Notes: generated from the sequence alone by a model not told the origin. DNA of 64,000 bases from Misgurnus anguillicaudatus (GCF_027580225.2 NC_073358.2:31212501-31276500), one strand, 5' to 3'; positions 11,504 to 24,955 are shown, numbered from the stretch's first letter. Translations and numbers: made by a program.

Positions 11504-11919
11504 TTAAAGCCACAATATGCAGTTTTCAACACTAGAGGTCGCTATTACACAATAACACAATAAGAGTGGAACAATGAAAGATGCTGTTTTCACCATCCAG
11601 AGACATACGCAATTCGCTAATCATGTTCATGGATGAGGTATATGAATGAATGTTTTCATTCATATTTCATTCATATTGAATGAATTCACCTTTTCTTCAG
11701 TTTCTACGACTGTACACTAAGAATAGCGCAGATGTAAAGTCACCAAAAGGAAGATAATTACAATTGAGACATGGGATGAGCCATTATTTAAAACAGGTTT
11801 CTCCAGATTTAAAAATACTTGGGAACTTATGTAATAATGTAAGTATCCAACTGCATTAAATTCATCACACTGTGTCAATTTTTTTCTTTTTTTATAAATC
11901 GTACATGTTGTAGCTTTAA
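11504..11919. mobile_element. TTAA-flanked MITE, 'TTAAAGCCACAATATG' family
   Basis: The left end TTAAAGCCACAATATGCAG and the right end (complement TTAAAGCTACAACATGTAC) form an imperfect inverted repeat flanked by TTAA. The body of 416 bp is non-coding. Its ends resemble those of the MITEs at 12512 and 43256. Confidence 0.6.
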
Positions 11920-12511
11920 TATAAAAAGCAGTGTGTGTGTATAAGCTAAGAGAAGTATGTGTACAATTTTGTGAACACTAAGGGAATAGGAGAATATATT
12001 TTTGTATATAGAATAGCACTTTACTGCGTATGTGTAGATATGTAATTTATGTCATGCGTTTGTCTACCATGTTAGAGGTTATGTTTTGTTAATTAAGGTA
12101 TTTCGTGTTGTTAGTGTAAACAGGAGGTTGTGTTATTATCATTGTTGTGATGTCTGATTTATGTTAACTCATAGTTAAATGTTTTGCTGTGTTATTAAGG
12201 ACTGTCGGTGACCTGACAAGGGACTACAGATGTAAAATAGCCTGGGGGCTAATTCTGGCATATTTATATTGCTGAAAAGCTAATATGTTTCCTTAATATG
12301 CATTGTCCCTTTTAAATAAATAAATAATAAAATAAAAATATAATACAGTTAAATAAAGAATGTCAGCATTTGATAGGACATTGTAGTTAGTTTATTCTGA
12401 ACTTTCAATAATTTTTTTTTACTTTCAATACATTTTTAACAAATATGGTCTCTGAAAGCTACAATAATCTACACTGTGTTCATTTTTTTACAATTTTTTG
12501 TGATATGCTAT

Positions 12512-12796
12512 TTAAAGGAACAGTATGTAAGATTGTGGCCAAAACTGGTATTGCAATCACAACACTTGTGGCTAAAACTGGTACTGCAATCACACAACTG
12601 GTGGCCAATACATAAAATGACAAACATAAACATCAGTTGAGGGCTGCAACTCCACTTTTTATGACAATATCCTGGCCGGACCACTGTTGTTAATGATATA
12701 AGTATTTGAAATGAAAATGATTTCTTAATGTCTAGTGACATAACAGGGCCATTTTATGATTAATTAATATAAATTTCTTACATACTGTTCCTTTAA
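12512..12796. mobile_element. TTAA-flanked MITE, 'TTAAAGGAACAGTATGTAAG' family
   Basis: The left and right ends are inverted copies of TTAAAGGAACAGTATGTAAG, each starting at a TTAA. The 285-bp body contains two imperfect direct repeats of about 30 bp (AAAACTGGTAnTGCAATCAC). No coding capacity. Confidence 0.8.
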
Positions 12797-13148
12797 CACA
12801 TGTGTCATTTTGTCTGATTTTTTTTTTTAAAATACAATTACATACAATAAATACACAAGTTGGGTTAAAAGTAACAAAAAATGTGTTGTTCCAATATCAC
12901 CACAGATATGTGTCTGGTTATAAAATAACACTGATTGTATTGTTTTTTTACACATTTGTTTTTAAAGTGTACCATTGCTAATCGCTATCTGACATAATAG
13001 CATGTTTGTCGAATATTTGACAGCCAATACTACCACATAATGTCATAAAGCTAACTTAATATGACTATTATATGGTTAAAATTAAACAATTAAAATATTT
13101 TAAAAATGCACCGACTCATCTAAACAAATTGTACATATGAGCATAGAT

Positions 13149-13537
13149 CTTAACTCTTCAAGTCTTTGAAATCACGTCTTTATAATAATAGTCGACTATT
13201 GATGACTTCAAATAAAAAAACAAGAACCAATGTCTAGACTTAATGCTTGAATAGAAGCTCAATAGTAGATCAATACCACCCATGTAAATGTCACCCAGCT
13301 CTCTCCTTCCAATGAATAGGGTTGAATGCAGAGACAAATCCATCACTTCTTACCTGGCAGGCAGGGTAGCATCGTATGAAAGGACACAAAACTTTTTCAT
13401 GCGTGGTATTGATCTGCTTCACTTCTTTTCAAAAACAAGCAAAAGGTCTAGACATTGGTTCTTGGCATTTGTATTTAAAGTCATCAATACTCGACTGTTA
13501 TTATAAAGACATGATTTCAAGGCCTTGATGAGTTAAG
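13149..13537. mobile_element. foldback MITE with arms of about 130 bp
   Basis: Arms 13149-13285 and about 13400-13537 are inverted copies sharing CTTTATAATAAnAGTCGA, GAACCAATGTCTAGAC and TGGTATTGATCT. The open frames at 13158-13346 and 13288-13506 are mirror images generated by this symmetry, not genes. Confidence 0.75.
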
Positions 13538-14279
13538 GTACTCATTGTCAATAAAATGTGTAGTTCTTTACAGGTTCACAAATGAAAACAGAGTATGATT
13601 AAAGGGAGTTCATTTAACTAAGACCACCTTGGTAATGATTACACTGACCTTAACCTCTGGAATCTGAGGGGTTTTAGGGCCCTGGGGAAGTTTTGACCTG
13701 CGCTGACATTAGTGCTTTTTTCAGTTGCTTAAAAACTGTGTTCAGCACAAACTGGGCTACAATATTATATGAGCAACATGTATGTACATGTTTGTATTTT
13801 TGAGAGAAAAATGTTTATGCATGCTTTTTGAAAAAGTTAAATTTTTAAATCACTGATATAAGTCCACAAAATTATGTGAAAATCATTCTATCTACTCATT
13901 CACATAAAACAATATATTGATTTACAATTTCTGAGACACTTTTGCTTGGGACAGGCCGTATGCATAGAGGCGGAAAGCTCATGTTGACTGATTAATGTAC
14001 AGTATATGTGACCCTGTCCCAACCACCAATTTTTCTTTGACACGACCTTACTCAGTCAATATTACAAAAATATCAATATTATATTTTCACAGAATGTTCT
14101 TTACATTAAGTAGGATGATTTTATGGAGATAACAGTACATCTAAAAAAGGTCTATTGGGATGCATATTATGCTTAATTATTTTTAATGTGTGTGTTTGCA
14201 AATACGTGGTTCAGATGCAACAGTTTATGTGGATGAGAAATGTCATTTCTCAGTTTGAGGATGCTGTGACAGAGTGTTA

Positions 14280-14305
14280 CACACACACAGACGCAGGCAC
14301 GCACG

Positions 14306-14380
<75 letters not shown>
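14280..14380. repeat. (CA)n microsatellite
   Basis: This is about 100 bp of CA dinucleotides with a few CG interruptions at the left edge (GCACGCACGCACGC). It generates long poly-His/Thr and poly-Cys/Val frames on the two strands, which are not genes. Confidence 0.98.
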
Positions 14381-16084
14381 TACATGTGATATAGATAGGC
14401 AAAAAAATGTATGCCATTGCTTATACAGTATACAGGGATAACTGCTTGATAACGCTTTGGCACTTAATTTTGTGTTAGTTTGTTAACAGGTCATTTATTT
14501 TAAGACAGAGGGGAATGATCATCACCCCATTACCTGCTACCCACAGATGGAAAAGGACACTTTACGCCCCCTTGAGTTCACAAACTGCAATGCAATCACC
14601 AGCTCACGAATGATGAGAGGGGTAATAACTTTTTTAAATGCTGTTTGTGTACAATGAATGATGCTGGGAAGGTGATTCTGCATATTCTTCTATTTCAAAT
14701 GCTTAAAAATGTAGTTTGATGATGCTGCATTTAGCAAGCGCTGCATGTGGTGCACATATATGTGTGTCTGTGCATATATCATGTCTCAAAGAGAAAGTGT
14801 GAATCTGTCAGATTAATTATTTCATTATTAACAAATCCCAGTTTTCGAAACGGGAAGACAGTCTGCATTTAATTTTCCAACAAAGTTTTTACAAGCAATA
14901 TGAAACATAATTTATTATGTGAATCTTTAATACTGTATTCCAGTAAACAAATTGAATTCATATGAATGCATATTTGTTAAATATATTTATAAGGGTAAAA
15001 CTTGTCCACATGTTTGCATATATAATGTATATTACAATATATAATGTATGTCTTAAACAAATGATGTAATTAGAAATACATAAATGGGAATTTTAGATGA
15101 AAAATAAAGTCAACATAAAATTATCAAATTGCTTCCTTATTGTTTTGTTTCTCGCCACAGACGTGTATCACACTGTTTTGTATTCAAATAATATACAGTA
15201 TAAGTACTACATGACAAGTCAAATGTGATACACATTTTATTGTGTGTTTATGTTGCTATGGGGACCTCCCCATGAGGAAAATTATACAGTAGCTACAGTA
15301 TTTAGAAGACCAATACACACAGGACAATAGTTCAACTTCCATCACACGTATAGTCACACACAAAAACACACACTGATACAATGCATAAGATGTATGAGGA
15401 CACACCATATATGCTTGGGTGTTTATTGCATCAATGTCAACAAGTGACAGTCTAATATGACCTTAGCTTAACCTCATAGCACGGCTGTCTAAATGAATGC
15501 AGCAGATGGTGCATACATGAATGCGTCATGATCTGTCTTTCACTATCACTTTTCTTCTTTATTTCTTTTTCAGCTTCTCTTTTTTTTCTTGTTTTTTTAA
15601 AGCTGGTTATCATCTAAGACAGAGCTGTATGTAAACATTTAACTTTTAACAATAGCCAACAGTTATGGTAAACCCTGCATGTTTCTCCGACTATTTTAGC
15701 TCTGTGAACTTTTACAAATAAACACCCTTACTTGTCTATTCACTCTGTTTTCTTAAAAATTCTAATTTTATTTTGAAACATGCGGATTTAATTTCAATTC
15801 ATTCATTCTTTAGAACAGATATTTTCAATTCTAACCCTATTTAATGATCTTACTAAGGAATTCATAACTAACCAAATACACACAACTGGATAATTTTTTA
15901 AACAGTGTTTGTTCAATTTGATACATTTAAAGCTTGCTTGGTAATGAGAAAACTTGCCTTGATTTTAAGTTCAAGTTTAAGTTGTCTCCTTAGCAAACAA
16001 GTATACACTTATGACTATTATTTAATTGTTTAGATTGTCTTAGTTCATATATCATTTTATACATTATCAAGGTTTGAGACAATA

Positions 16085-17060
16085 CACTCTCAGAAATAAA
16101 GGTACATGAAGGTACAAAGGTTGTCACTGGGGTGTTAGCTTTTCAAAAAGATTGGTACATATTGCTGCACGCTGGCAAATATTGGTACCTCTAAGGTAAC
16201 ACGCTGGTAACTTAAAGGTACCTAATGGCACTTTTCCATTGCATAGTACCCCACGGTTTGGTTTGGGTCAGGTCGCGTCAGCTCACCTCCATTTGGCTTG
16301 GTTAGCTTTTCCATTGAGTTTAATAACACTTTGGAGTGGGAGGGATTATAGGCGTGTCATTATATTTGCGCTGCCTACTGCTGTGACATCATACAAGTGA
16401 GAGCGTCCTTGTACATTCCCATACATTCATTTATTTCTCAGTCGCCAAAAAAATTAAAATTGGCTACCAGAAATAGATGTTTAAACATCACGTTTATCAC
16501 TACCTCTGTCTTACATGACAGTTTCTGTACAAACACCTGTGGCATCAGTCAACGCGTTCGGGTGAGCATCCTTTAAGTTGCATATAAGAATATGTGCGGA
16601 CGTGCGGGGCGCGAATGTGTCACCACAAACTGCAAGTCTGGAAAAAAATTGTATGGTGCTCTTGATTCTCAACCTGTGGATGTTTTTCATTGCTAAAAGG
16701 GAGTTTGGGAACTTATAGCAGAGCACAGATGACAATATGTTTGCTGGAGACAGGGCAAGCTAGCATGAAGGTAAAGCTAATCTTTTACATGATAGCGATG
16801 ACGCTGGAAGTGAAGATTTTCTCAGACCAATCAGTTATCTACAGTGTTTTCACATCACATTTTGGTATTAGCTTGAGTCGCTTGGAACCCCGACCGAGGT
16901 GGTACTAAAAAAAGTATCGGGTACTATGTACTACACCCAGTGGAAAAGCCCCCAAAGGTAAGCTGGCCCGACCCAAATCGTGGGGTACTATGCAATGGAA
17001 AAGCAACATTAGAAGGTACTGTCCCAGTGACAAAAAGGTACAACTTTTGCACCTTTTTCT
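16085..17060. repeat. GGTACC-rich repeat split by an inverted-repeat MITE
   Basis: The flanks (AAATAAAGGTACATGAAGGT on the left; GTGACAAAAAGGTACAACTT on the right) are the two halves of a common fish repeat. Related copies lie at 20729-20875 and 44865-44995. The MITE at 16231-17002 separates the halves. Confidence 0.55.
16231..17002. mobile_element. MITE with 'CTTTTCCATTGCATAGTACC' termini
   Basis: A 25-bp inverted terminal repeat (CTTTTCCATTGCATAGTACC then CCACG) encloses about 770 bp. A second inner inverted motif (AGCTTTTCCATTGAG versus CCAGTGGAAAAGC) is visible. No transposase is recognisable. It is inserted in the GGTACC-rich repeat. Confidence 0.75.
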
Positions 17061-17134
17061 ATTTGTTTTATAAATAAAATAAAGTTTGGACAGTAACATA
17101 AAGGCATTGTAAAGACATCTTATTTTAATGTCAC

Positions 17135-17431
17135 CTATAGACCGTTTCATCGGGCGCACATGCAGTGATGCGATAAGCATCTGATCCGAACTTTACTTCC
17201 GGTTTCTGTTTGTTTAATGGGGTGACTAGTTGCTGAAACTGAGCTCTTAAACAAATACTTCATCGAAAATAACAAATGTTTTGGGTTCCTATGTAATCTA
17301 TGTGTTGTTTAATTTGCTTGTTATATAAATAAACTACTTTAAAATGACTCTGTTGTTATTTATTCTTCACAGAGTTTACCGGAAGTTACGTGATGACTTG
17401 TTTATGTTGTTACTGCTGAAACCATCTATAG
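17135..17431. mobile_element. short MITE with CTATAGAnnGTTTCA termini
   Basis: The left end CTATAGACCGTTTCATC and the complement of the right end CTATAGATGGTTTCAGCAG form an inverted repeat around about 300 bp. A stray end with the same sequence (TTTATGTTGTTGCTGCTGAA) is seen near 2440-2470. Confidence 0.55.
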
Positions 17432-18701
17432 TACACAACCATGATACACAACCATATTACAGAATTAAAAAATTACCCCTAGTTGCCAATTGCAGATGAG
17501 ACACCACATTACACACTAATGATCCCAAATGGATACACACAACATCTTCTCATGTCTTTATTAGAACTAGCTTTGATAATACTTGATGTACAGCATATCC
17601 TCTTCTTTTCCTGCATTTTGAAAGATGCAAATGGGATTGATTTATCAGCACTTTCGCCAAGAGCTCCCAAGCAATGAGTTTATTCGTGTTCAGCATGGCT
17701 TGTGTGTATTTGTCTGTGTGAGAGAAAGAAAGAGCAAGGTAATAAACAATAAACCAAGAGAAGGGATGGTGGGTGTGTGCAAAAAAAAACTTTTAAATGG
17801 TAGAACACTTTTATAATTTCCATTCTGTTAGACTCTGCTTATTACATGTATTTACATATGAGCAGCTTTAAAGAGGACTTCCTACTTAGTACTACTTTTC
17901 TTTCATTATTTTTTCTCTCAATGCTATACAATTTGTAGAAGCAGCAACCTCCATCAGTGCATTCATGGAAGCTCCATCTGTTCGTTCTTTCTTCAGTCTA
18001 GATCTATCAGTTTCTGCCATTCATCCTCAGACATACAATATATGTATAATTGATTGTCCTTTTCCCATGTTAATTGACATTAAAGTTTTGCACTTTAAAG
18101 CTGTGTTTGTCTGCAGTTTGTCAAGGTTCACTGGTCCCATTTATTCACAAGTGTATCCTTCATATCCTCTTCATATTCATACGACTGTTTCATTAACTTT
18201 CATACAGCACACTCCTCCAGCAATAATCACACGATAAAGTAAAACTGCGGATTAGGGCCCACGTCGACCAGCTGCATGGGTCAATGTTGGCAAAAGCGTG
18301 TACAGTTGCTGAGGCAACATGCTTAAAGTGATCACTTTAGAAGTGAAGGAAGGGGTGGAAACATAAAGTTCTGGTAAGATGAAACTGATGCAAATGATAT
18401 TGCCAGGAGTGGGTAGGAGGTGAAGAGGAGAGTGGGAGGGAGAAAATAGGGAATGAGAGTGTGTGCACGAATCTCAATGACTTATTGAAGTGAGTCTAAT
18501 TAATCTCTTAGTAGCTCTCATCTTTCCTCCAGATGCCCCAGGGACACAATGTACCCTGTGTGCACATATTCTGTTTGCATGCATGTATGCTTGTGTGTGT
18601 GTTTTGGTTCAGGGATTAAATTTAAGACTAAGCAGAAATGCACCCTGGGTGGCACATCAAAACATGCGCACGCCATGCCAGTGAAAATTTTAGTTTAGGA
18701 G

Positions 18702-18702
<1 letters not shown>
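17432..18702. other. intergenic sequence without recognised features
   Basis: No exon, RNA gene or repeat boundary was recognised. Open frames here (17483-17677, 17965-18237, 18490-18684) lack splice sites or family resemblance. Confidence 0.4.

Positions 18703-18771
<69 letters not shown>
18703..18771. repeat. (GT)n microsatellite
   Basis: This is a nearly pure run of GT dinucleotides of about 70 bp. Confidence 0.98.
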
Positions 18772-18774
<3 letters not shown>

Positions 18775-19138
18775 CCATTTAACAGAAAACCTCTAACACA
18801 CCAACAATTTTTTCTGACAGTATTATGTCCACATTCAGAGAGCTTAGCACAACTTCACATTCCAGCTGGACCTACATGACTCATTCAGCCTCAAAAAAAG
18901 AAAAAATTGTCAGATAATTATCAAAACAATCCACTGGAAAAAAACATAGGCCTTCTTGCATGACACAAGCCTTAATTTCTATATAAATAGTTTGCTAAAC
19001 CATTCTTAAGTAGATTATTACTTTCAATTCAATGATAATTGGTTTAAAAATGATTTACGCAGAAATTTGTGAGTATCATGAATGAGGTCGGTAGGGTTTC
19101 TATAAAACGCTTTCTTCTAGGTCTGTTCCCTCCCTCCC

Positions 19139-19448
19139 TGTGTCTCAATTAGTTCCCTAGCTCCCGAGGTCGTGAATCAGTATATCGTGTACACAGGTTC
19201 GGGCACTGGTAAGGACCCTAGCTCACTTGACATTGGGACAATGTGCACTTATTTTTCTGTCACGTGATTTCCGGTAAGGGAACATAGGGACCATCGATGC
19301 TCACTGGTTTTTGCGTTGCATTGTGGGAAATTTTAGGGAACGAACGTTCCAGTGCACTGAACGGATTTTGCGATTGAGACAGCCCTTAAAATGGCCGACT
19401 CCCTGATCAGTACCCTGACTACTGAACAAGGGAGCTGATTGAGACACA
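19139..19448. mobile_element. MITE with TGTGTCTCAAT termini
   Basis: The left end TGTGTCTCAATTAGTTCCCT and the complement of the right end TGTGTCTCAATCAGCTCCCT enclose 310 bp. Elements at 25739-26086 and a fragment near 45610 have comparable ends (CTGTTTCTCAAT; CTGTCCCAATTCAAGGG), suggesting a shared lineage. No coding capacity. Confidence 0.65.
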
Positions 19449-19756
19449 CAGCCTGTCATCTCCTCACATGCAGTCTGGTGCAGGTGCAACCATTACAGCT
19501 GATTAAGATTTTAGAGCAACATTTCCATTAATGTGCTCTTCAATTAATCAGAGTCACAATTATTATCAGCTGATCAGACATACAGAAATCACCCACTGAC
19601 GTAACCTGGGTAACCCTCTGTCAAATACTGTGATTTTTAATTTGTTGGCAACCCCACCATATTTTAAAAAGCTGCACTGATATCATAGTAATGCCGGAAT
19701 AATAAATGAAATTCAGATTATTTTTTTATGATATTACTTCATAAAAATTGTGATTT

Positions 19757-19757
<1 letters not shown>

Positions 19758-19836
<79 letters not shown>

Positions 19837-19960
19837 TGTGTGTGTGTGCCTGTTACTTATCACGTTGTGGTGACCAATTGTCCCCACACAGATAGAAATA
19901 CTAGTGTTTTTGTGACCTCGTGGGGACATTTTGATGTCCCCATGAGGAAATAAGCTTATA
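19758..19960. repeat. (GT)n microsatellite joined to a GGGGACATTTTG-type repeat
   Basis: About 95 bp of GT is followed by a fish repeat marked by TGTCCCCACACAGATAG and GGGGACATTTTGATGTCCCC. A related fragment is at 15255-15290 (GGGGACCTCCCCATGAGGAA). The long frames on both strands here are simple-sequence artefacts. Confidence 0.85.
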
Positions 19961-21746
19961 AATATAACAAAATGATGTATCTTGAAAGGTGAAGTAGTAG
20001 AAGGGTTTCTGTGATGGTTGGGGTTAGGGAATGGGGTAGGTAAGGGGAATAAAATATACAATTTGTATTGTATAAACCCAGGGGATCTTCGGAAAAACTT
20101 TCCATTATTTTACTCAAAGTCAACGAAAATCGAGCAGCACCAAAACATTTTACAGCTGATCACTGTGAAAAATGCTAAGCGACGACGTCAAGTATAACCG
20201 CAGCAATGACAGTGTTCTTAATATGACAAAGTAAGTGTTTTTATTAATGCCATTAATGTTTGTTTTTTTTTAATCAGTGTGTACAACTGTTCAACTAAAT
20301 GAATATAAAATAGTAAAGATGAATGCACATTTGATTGAATAGATTTCTAGCATTTTTAAATAAAAAACTGTCATGGATTTATTGCATTTTGTGGAAAAAA
20401 TAATTATTTTTTATAATAAATCTTTGAAAATCAAGTTATGGATTTTAATTTTTATGTTTTTATAACCTAAAGATGCTATGTGAAAGTTTGTAACAGAAAA
20501 TTGTGGTTTTCATCATGTCACTTTCTTGGTATAGAAAACGTTTTTACCGAAATTTGTCAAAATGGATTTATTGCGTTTTGGAACCAAACTCTTCATATAT
20601 ATATATATGGGGGTACTCTGTGTTCGGGCTTATTTCCGAACTCAGAGCCCTCTCCCCAGACAGCACGCCAAATATGTTTACTAATTTAATCTATCCAACT
20701 TTTTTGTAAGTGTGAACTCGTGAAGAACCTTTGAGATACTAATAAGCTCTCTTTGGTACCAATATGTACATCTGAGGTACAAATAACCTTTTTAGGTGCA
20801 AGCTGTTTTTTGGGGTACCGCCCCATGTGACAGCTGGGTACATATTTTGACCATTTTGTCTGACAGTGTGGTTCACATTTCACACACAATCAATCCTGTT
20901 GCCTTAGAGAAACATGCCATCTACTCAGCCAAGTTCCACAAGCAGACACACATTCTCATCCACACGTTCTCCTTCGATGAGTTTAATGTACACAGTATTA
21001 CCATCTGGACAGCAACATGTCCTCACATGGCATAACTGGACACTCGCTTCTTAATGCAAAATATATAAATAAAACCGTTTTGGTACATTTCTCAGTAATT
21101 CAGTTTGTTTGTTGCTGACTTTGTCTTTAAGCACTTTTAGACGTTTCTATTTGATCAAATGCCTTTTCCATTAGTGTACTGAGGCCACTATGCCAAGTAG
21201 ATCAAGGACAGCTGGCTTGTTTAAAATTTTCCCCTCTCTTTTCTCTCTCGCTCACTGCGTTTCTGTTTATATCACTCCGTCTAGTGAGAGTCAAAATCAA
21301 CAAAGCTTTGTTGACTTGACTGTACTCATTACAATATTGCTAAGGCATTCAAGTACTTATATAGTACAGAACCAAAAAACTAAGTTGAACAATTACATGA
21401 ATTATAATTCATTTTTTGATTAATAACAGCATTTATATTCAAGTATTGCAGTAATTATACTTTGAAGGACTTTCTTTAACATTTGTGATTGATGGGTCAC
21501 ATGACTCAATAATTACCCTGCACTTTATTTATGTAATCCCATGTCCCTTTGTGATGTTTACCGAGCACTGATAAATATATATAGTAGTATGTATGTACTG
21601 GCAGGCAGATTTATGTAGGAAAGTTAAAGAGATGCATACAAAGACACTTAAAATGATCTTCAAAGTTAAATATTCTTGTTGCCACTATAAACATGAGTCA
21701 GTTCATGACAACTCTTCCAGGAACACTCAAAGAATTACAGTATAAC

Positions 21747-21752
21747 ATACAA

Positions 21753-21798
<46 letters not shown>
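21747..21798. repeat. (GA)n microsatellite
   Basis: This is about 50 bp of nearly pure GA. The stretch from 20100 to 21746 to its left is intergenic with one GGTACC-repeat fragment (20729-20875) and nothing else recognised. Confidence 0.95.
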
Positions 21799-21799
<1 letters not shown>

Positions 21800-21949
21800 C
21801 TTTCAAAACAAATGATGTGCAGGTTATGTGTGTTGCTGGATCAAAGACATATTACTAACTGGAAATTTTTAATTAAAAAATTAAATACATCATTCACTTG
21901 CAAAAAAATACATATAAGCTAAAGCTACAGTTTATTGATACCGCGCACC

Positions 21950-22255
21950 GCAGCATCAACAAACATGTTTTGGTTGCACTTTACAATAAAGTTGCATTTG
22001 TTAATGTATTAGCATGAACTAATGATGAGCAATACTAGTACTTATTTTTTATGTTAGTAGTGTTAATTTTAGCATTTACTAACACATTTTTAAAATCAAA
22101 CTTGTAACTGTTACCATAGTTAATGCACAATGAACTTATAGCAACATTTAGTGGCATTTACTGACATTAACAAAGATTAATAAATGCTAAAAACAATATT
22201 GCCCATTGTTAGTTCATGTTAGCTAATGCATTTACTAATGTTAGCAAATGGGAAC
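21950..22255. repeat. common fish repeat (AATGTTAGC/TTAGTTCATG type)
   Basis: The ends TTGCACTTTACAATAAAGTT and GTTAGCAAATGGGAACCC bracket AT-rich text repeating AACATTTA/TTAGTTCATGTTAGCTAATG. A fragment of the same family lies inside the hAT at 4910-6640 (about 5938-6097, ending GTAAAGTGTTACCATAT). Confidence 0.5.
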
Positions 22256-22989
22256 CCATATTTTCATATTGGAAAAAGAATGGTGTTTTCAAATGTTTAA
22301 ATGTCAATTCATTTAACATTTCAATAAGTAATTCAACACGTTAGGCCACTAGTATCGGACATGTAACTATTTGGCATATATTTATGTAATGTGTGTGTTG
22401 GCCAGAGGATGATGGGCTCCCCCAACTGGCTCCTCTGGAGGTTTTTCTGCCTCTTTACCTAAACATCCAATGTTTAGATGTTTGGACTTTCATACTTTGG
22501 TTGATTTCAGGAGGCAGAAGGCAAATACACAAATAAAATAGACGTAAGGCCTTATTAAAATTACCTCTGTGAATAATGTACAAGACAGTTTTATTGATAG
22601 TTTTTAAAAACATTTTAAAAATAAAGGTACTGCATGAAAGGGTTCTTTGCAGTGACGTCGTATTATTTTTGGTTCCCCAAAGAATATGATTAATAATTAA
22701 ACAAATGTTCATACCTTTTTATAGTCTTTAGAACCCTTTTCCACTACAAAGCTTTGTGCAACAGAAAGCCAAGGCTCAATGGATGTTAAATGTCTTTATG
22801 GAATCATATACAGCCTGACAAAGAACCATTTAGGAACCTAAAAGAATATGCTTTGGGTGTAGGTGTGATCAAATACTCAACCTGTAATATTTTTATGTTT
22901 AATCTTTATATCAACACAATGTCTATGGCTGATGTGAATGAAGAATGAATAAAAGAAAAATAAAGGAAACAGCGTCTATTTAATTATTT

Positions 22990-23106
22990 AGGATTTAGGA
23001 TTATGCATTTGGCAGACGCTTTTAACCTCGGCGACTTGCAGTGAATGCGTGTTCCCTGGGGTCGAACCCATGACCTTTGCGTTTCTAGCGCAATGCTTGA
23101 GCTAAT
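22990..23106 (-). mobile_element. tRNA-derived SINE
   Basis: On the minus strand the head has a pol III A-box-like TAGCTCAAGCATTGCGC and a B-box GGGTTCGACCCC. The tail then reads AAGTCGCCGAGGTTAAAAGC and GTCTGCCAAATGCA, the tail seen on several fish SINEs. It is about 117 bp and stands directly upstream of the CpG-rich promoter of the plus-strand gene. Confidence 0.65.
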
Positions 23107-23109
23107 CGT

Positions 23110-23600
23110 TTTAAATCGCATAGAAATTAGCCGCGCGAGGTTTATTTTTGAGTCGCCGCCCAAGTCTACTCTTCTGGGTAGACATTAGGACCGCGCAGAC
23201 TCGACATAGCTGGATCCGTGTATTACTGTTTTGTACGGATCCGGTATACATCCCTTAAGAAAGGGTAACGGGAGGATCGACCCGGAGATTATATCGACGA
23301 CTTTCAGCGCGTCTGTGCACTTTCAGTCCAACGCAGCCGGATTGGATGGAGTTGGAGAAGTCTTTTCCCGACATTTTATCCACTTAAATCATTTCGTCTT
23401 TGGCTGGAGAAAGTGTGTGCTTCACTTTTTGTTTTTCCCGTGGAGGAGGACCCACTAGCTTATTCCCTTCTCTCTCTTTGTGCGCTCTCTCTCACGTCTC
23501 ACCATTCGCCAGACGCGGTCCGGAGCCGCAGCATCATCAGCGGTGGCGCTGCCTCAGACTCGGACCCGGTGATTTAAGTGTGCCCTGCTATCCCACCACA
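23110..23600 (+). promoter_or_regulatory. CpG-rich promoter and 5' UTR of the plus-strand gene
   Basis: CpG density rises sharply compared with the AT-rich surroundings (ATTAGCCGCGCGAGG, GAGTCGCCGCCC, CCAGACGCGGTCCGGAGCCG). The stretch runs without interruption into the start codon at 23601. No TATA box was recognised, as usual for CpG-island promoters. The exact start site cannot be read. A small inverted repeat GGATCCGTGTA...TACGGATCC lies at about 23213-23241. Confidence 0.6.
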
Positions 23601-23701
23601 ATGAATTCGGATATTAACATGTACTTGGGTCGAGAGAAAGCGGGGATCATGCGAAAGAGAGCACTGTTACTCAGGAAAGGCTGCAGTTTTGAAATAACGA
23701 G
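23601..23701 (+). CDS. first coding exon of an unrecognised vertebrate gene
   Basis: The ATG (context CACAATGA) opens 33 codons plus two bases before a consensus donor, AG|GTGAGT. The peptide begins MNSDINMYLGREKAGIMRKR and continues with a basic stretch, RALLLRKGCSFEIT. No signal peptide is present, and a cytoplasmic protein is likely. The exon sits at the end of a CpG-rich block. The split codon (AG|C, Ser) is completed in phase by the exon at 45413. The composition and clean splice site make it convincing, but I could not name the gene. The rest of the protein lies beyond 45482, probably outside the window. Confidence 0.8.
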
Positions 23702-24340
23702 GTGAGTTGATATGAGGGGAAGGGGTGTTATTGTGGGGAGTGGGCATTTGGAGAACACCGCATCATCCGGTTACCGGATGGCTGGGTTGTAAATGATCAC
23801 AGTGGTCCAGATGTGACGTGTTCATATCGATGCATTTTACTCTAGCAGAGTGTTTTTGGATGAGCCAGAGGGGGATTTGATATGGATATACTAAAGGCTG
23901 TCACTGGGGATATTTCTGTTTGAGTCATGGTCCATTAAGCGCAGAGCCATCAGCCTCCGGAGTCCTGACGGCTATAACCCACTTTACCACCGGGATTCCC
24001 CTGCCTTGATAAGTGCGTGCTGCTGCGATTCTGTTTAAGGGGATGCACTCATATATTTGATAATAGTTCCTTTATAAAAGGCTTATGCATGCACTTTCCA
24101 AAGAAACACATGGAAGAAATCGTTTGCTGCATCTCGTGCATGATGTATCGACCCGTTGTTCTTGCTTTTAAAAGGGTATGGGTGTTTTAGTGGATTTCTG
24201 TGGGTTATTGTTGTGATAACAGGGTCACCAAAGCATAGTAAAGGTTTTTCATAAACGCTACTACGTTAATGCCAGACACTCCAGGAAGAAGTGAGACAGA
24301 ATGTCTATGTGCCAGACGTGGAGCAAGAAACATGCAATGT

Positions 24341-24342
<2 letters not shown>

Positions 24343-24418
<76 letters not shown>
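24343..24418. repeat. (GA)n microsatellite
   Basis: About 75 bp of pure GA in intron 1, close to the first exon. It produces Arg-Glu repeat frames that are artefacts. Confidence 0.98.
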
Positions 24419-24421
<3 letters not shown>

Positions 24422-24955
24422 GCAGGTCACACCCCACACTGGCCTATATCGACTGTCTTGGGACCATCATGTAGAATGCATACAAATTAGATTACGGTGT
24501 CATGCTGAGAAAGCTGTACTTTTATAAAAGCATCATAATTTAAAATTTATTGCATTTCTGCACTGCAATTTATTCAAACTGAGTTATGATTTATCTATGC
24601 TTTGTATATTTTTATGATGTGAAGCCAAAGTAGTGTAATAGGGTCTATAAATATGTGCAGGTCTGAATTAAATTGTAAAATTTGACTTTACAGTAAACTC
24701 TTAAAGGTTCTAATAGATTTCATGGAATGTTACCAAAATCGTATAAAGTTACACAAATCCCTTCTCATGCTGCACAAACCACGAATTACTTGATTCCCAA
24801 ATAGGCAACAAATGGCTTCAGCAGATAGACATATTGTGCTTTGATGATGCGGGAACCCTAATGATGTTGTTCAGCCAAGAAGATGCTGCGTTTCCTTTAT
24901 TCCTCAGTTACATTTTTATGAAGTGGCAGTGAAGTAAATAATAAGGCTTTACATC

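Noticed and set aside
14155..14463. poly-Thr/His and poly-Cys/Val proteins
   Set aside because: Translations of a CA microsatellite. The same applies to frames at 19750-20061 and 38160-38351 and to the Arg-Glu repeats at 24269-24527.
22990..23106. possible tRNA gene on the minus strand
   Set aside because: A and B boxes are present but no cloverleaf folds, and a SINE tail follows; treated as a tRNA-derived SINE.
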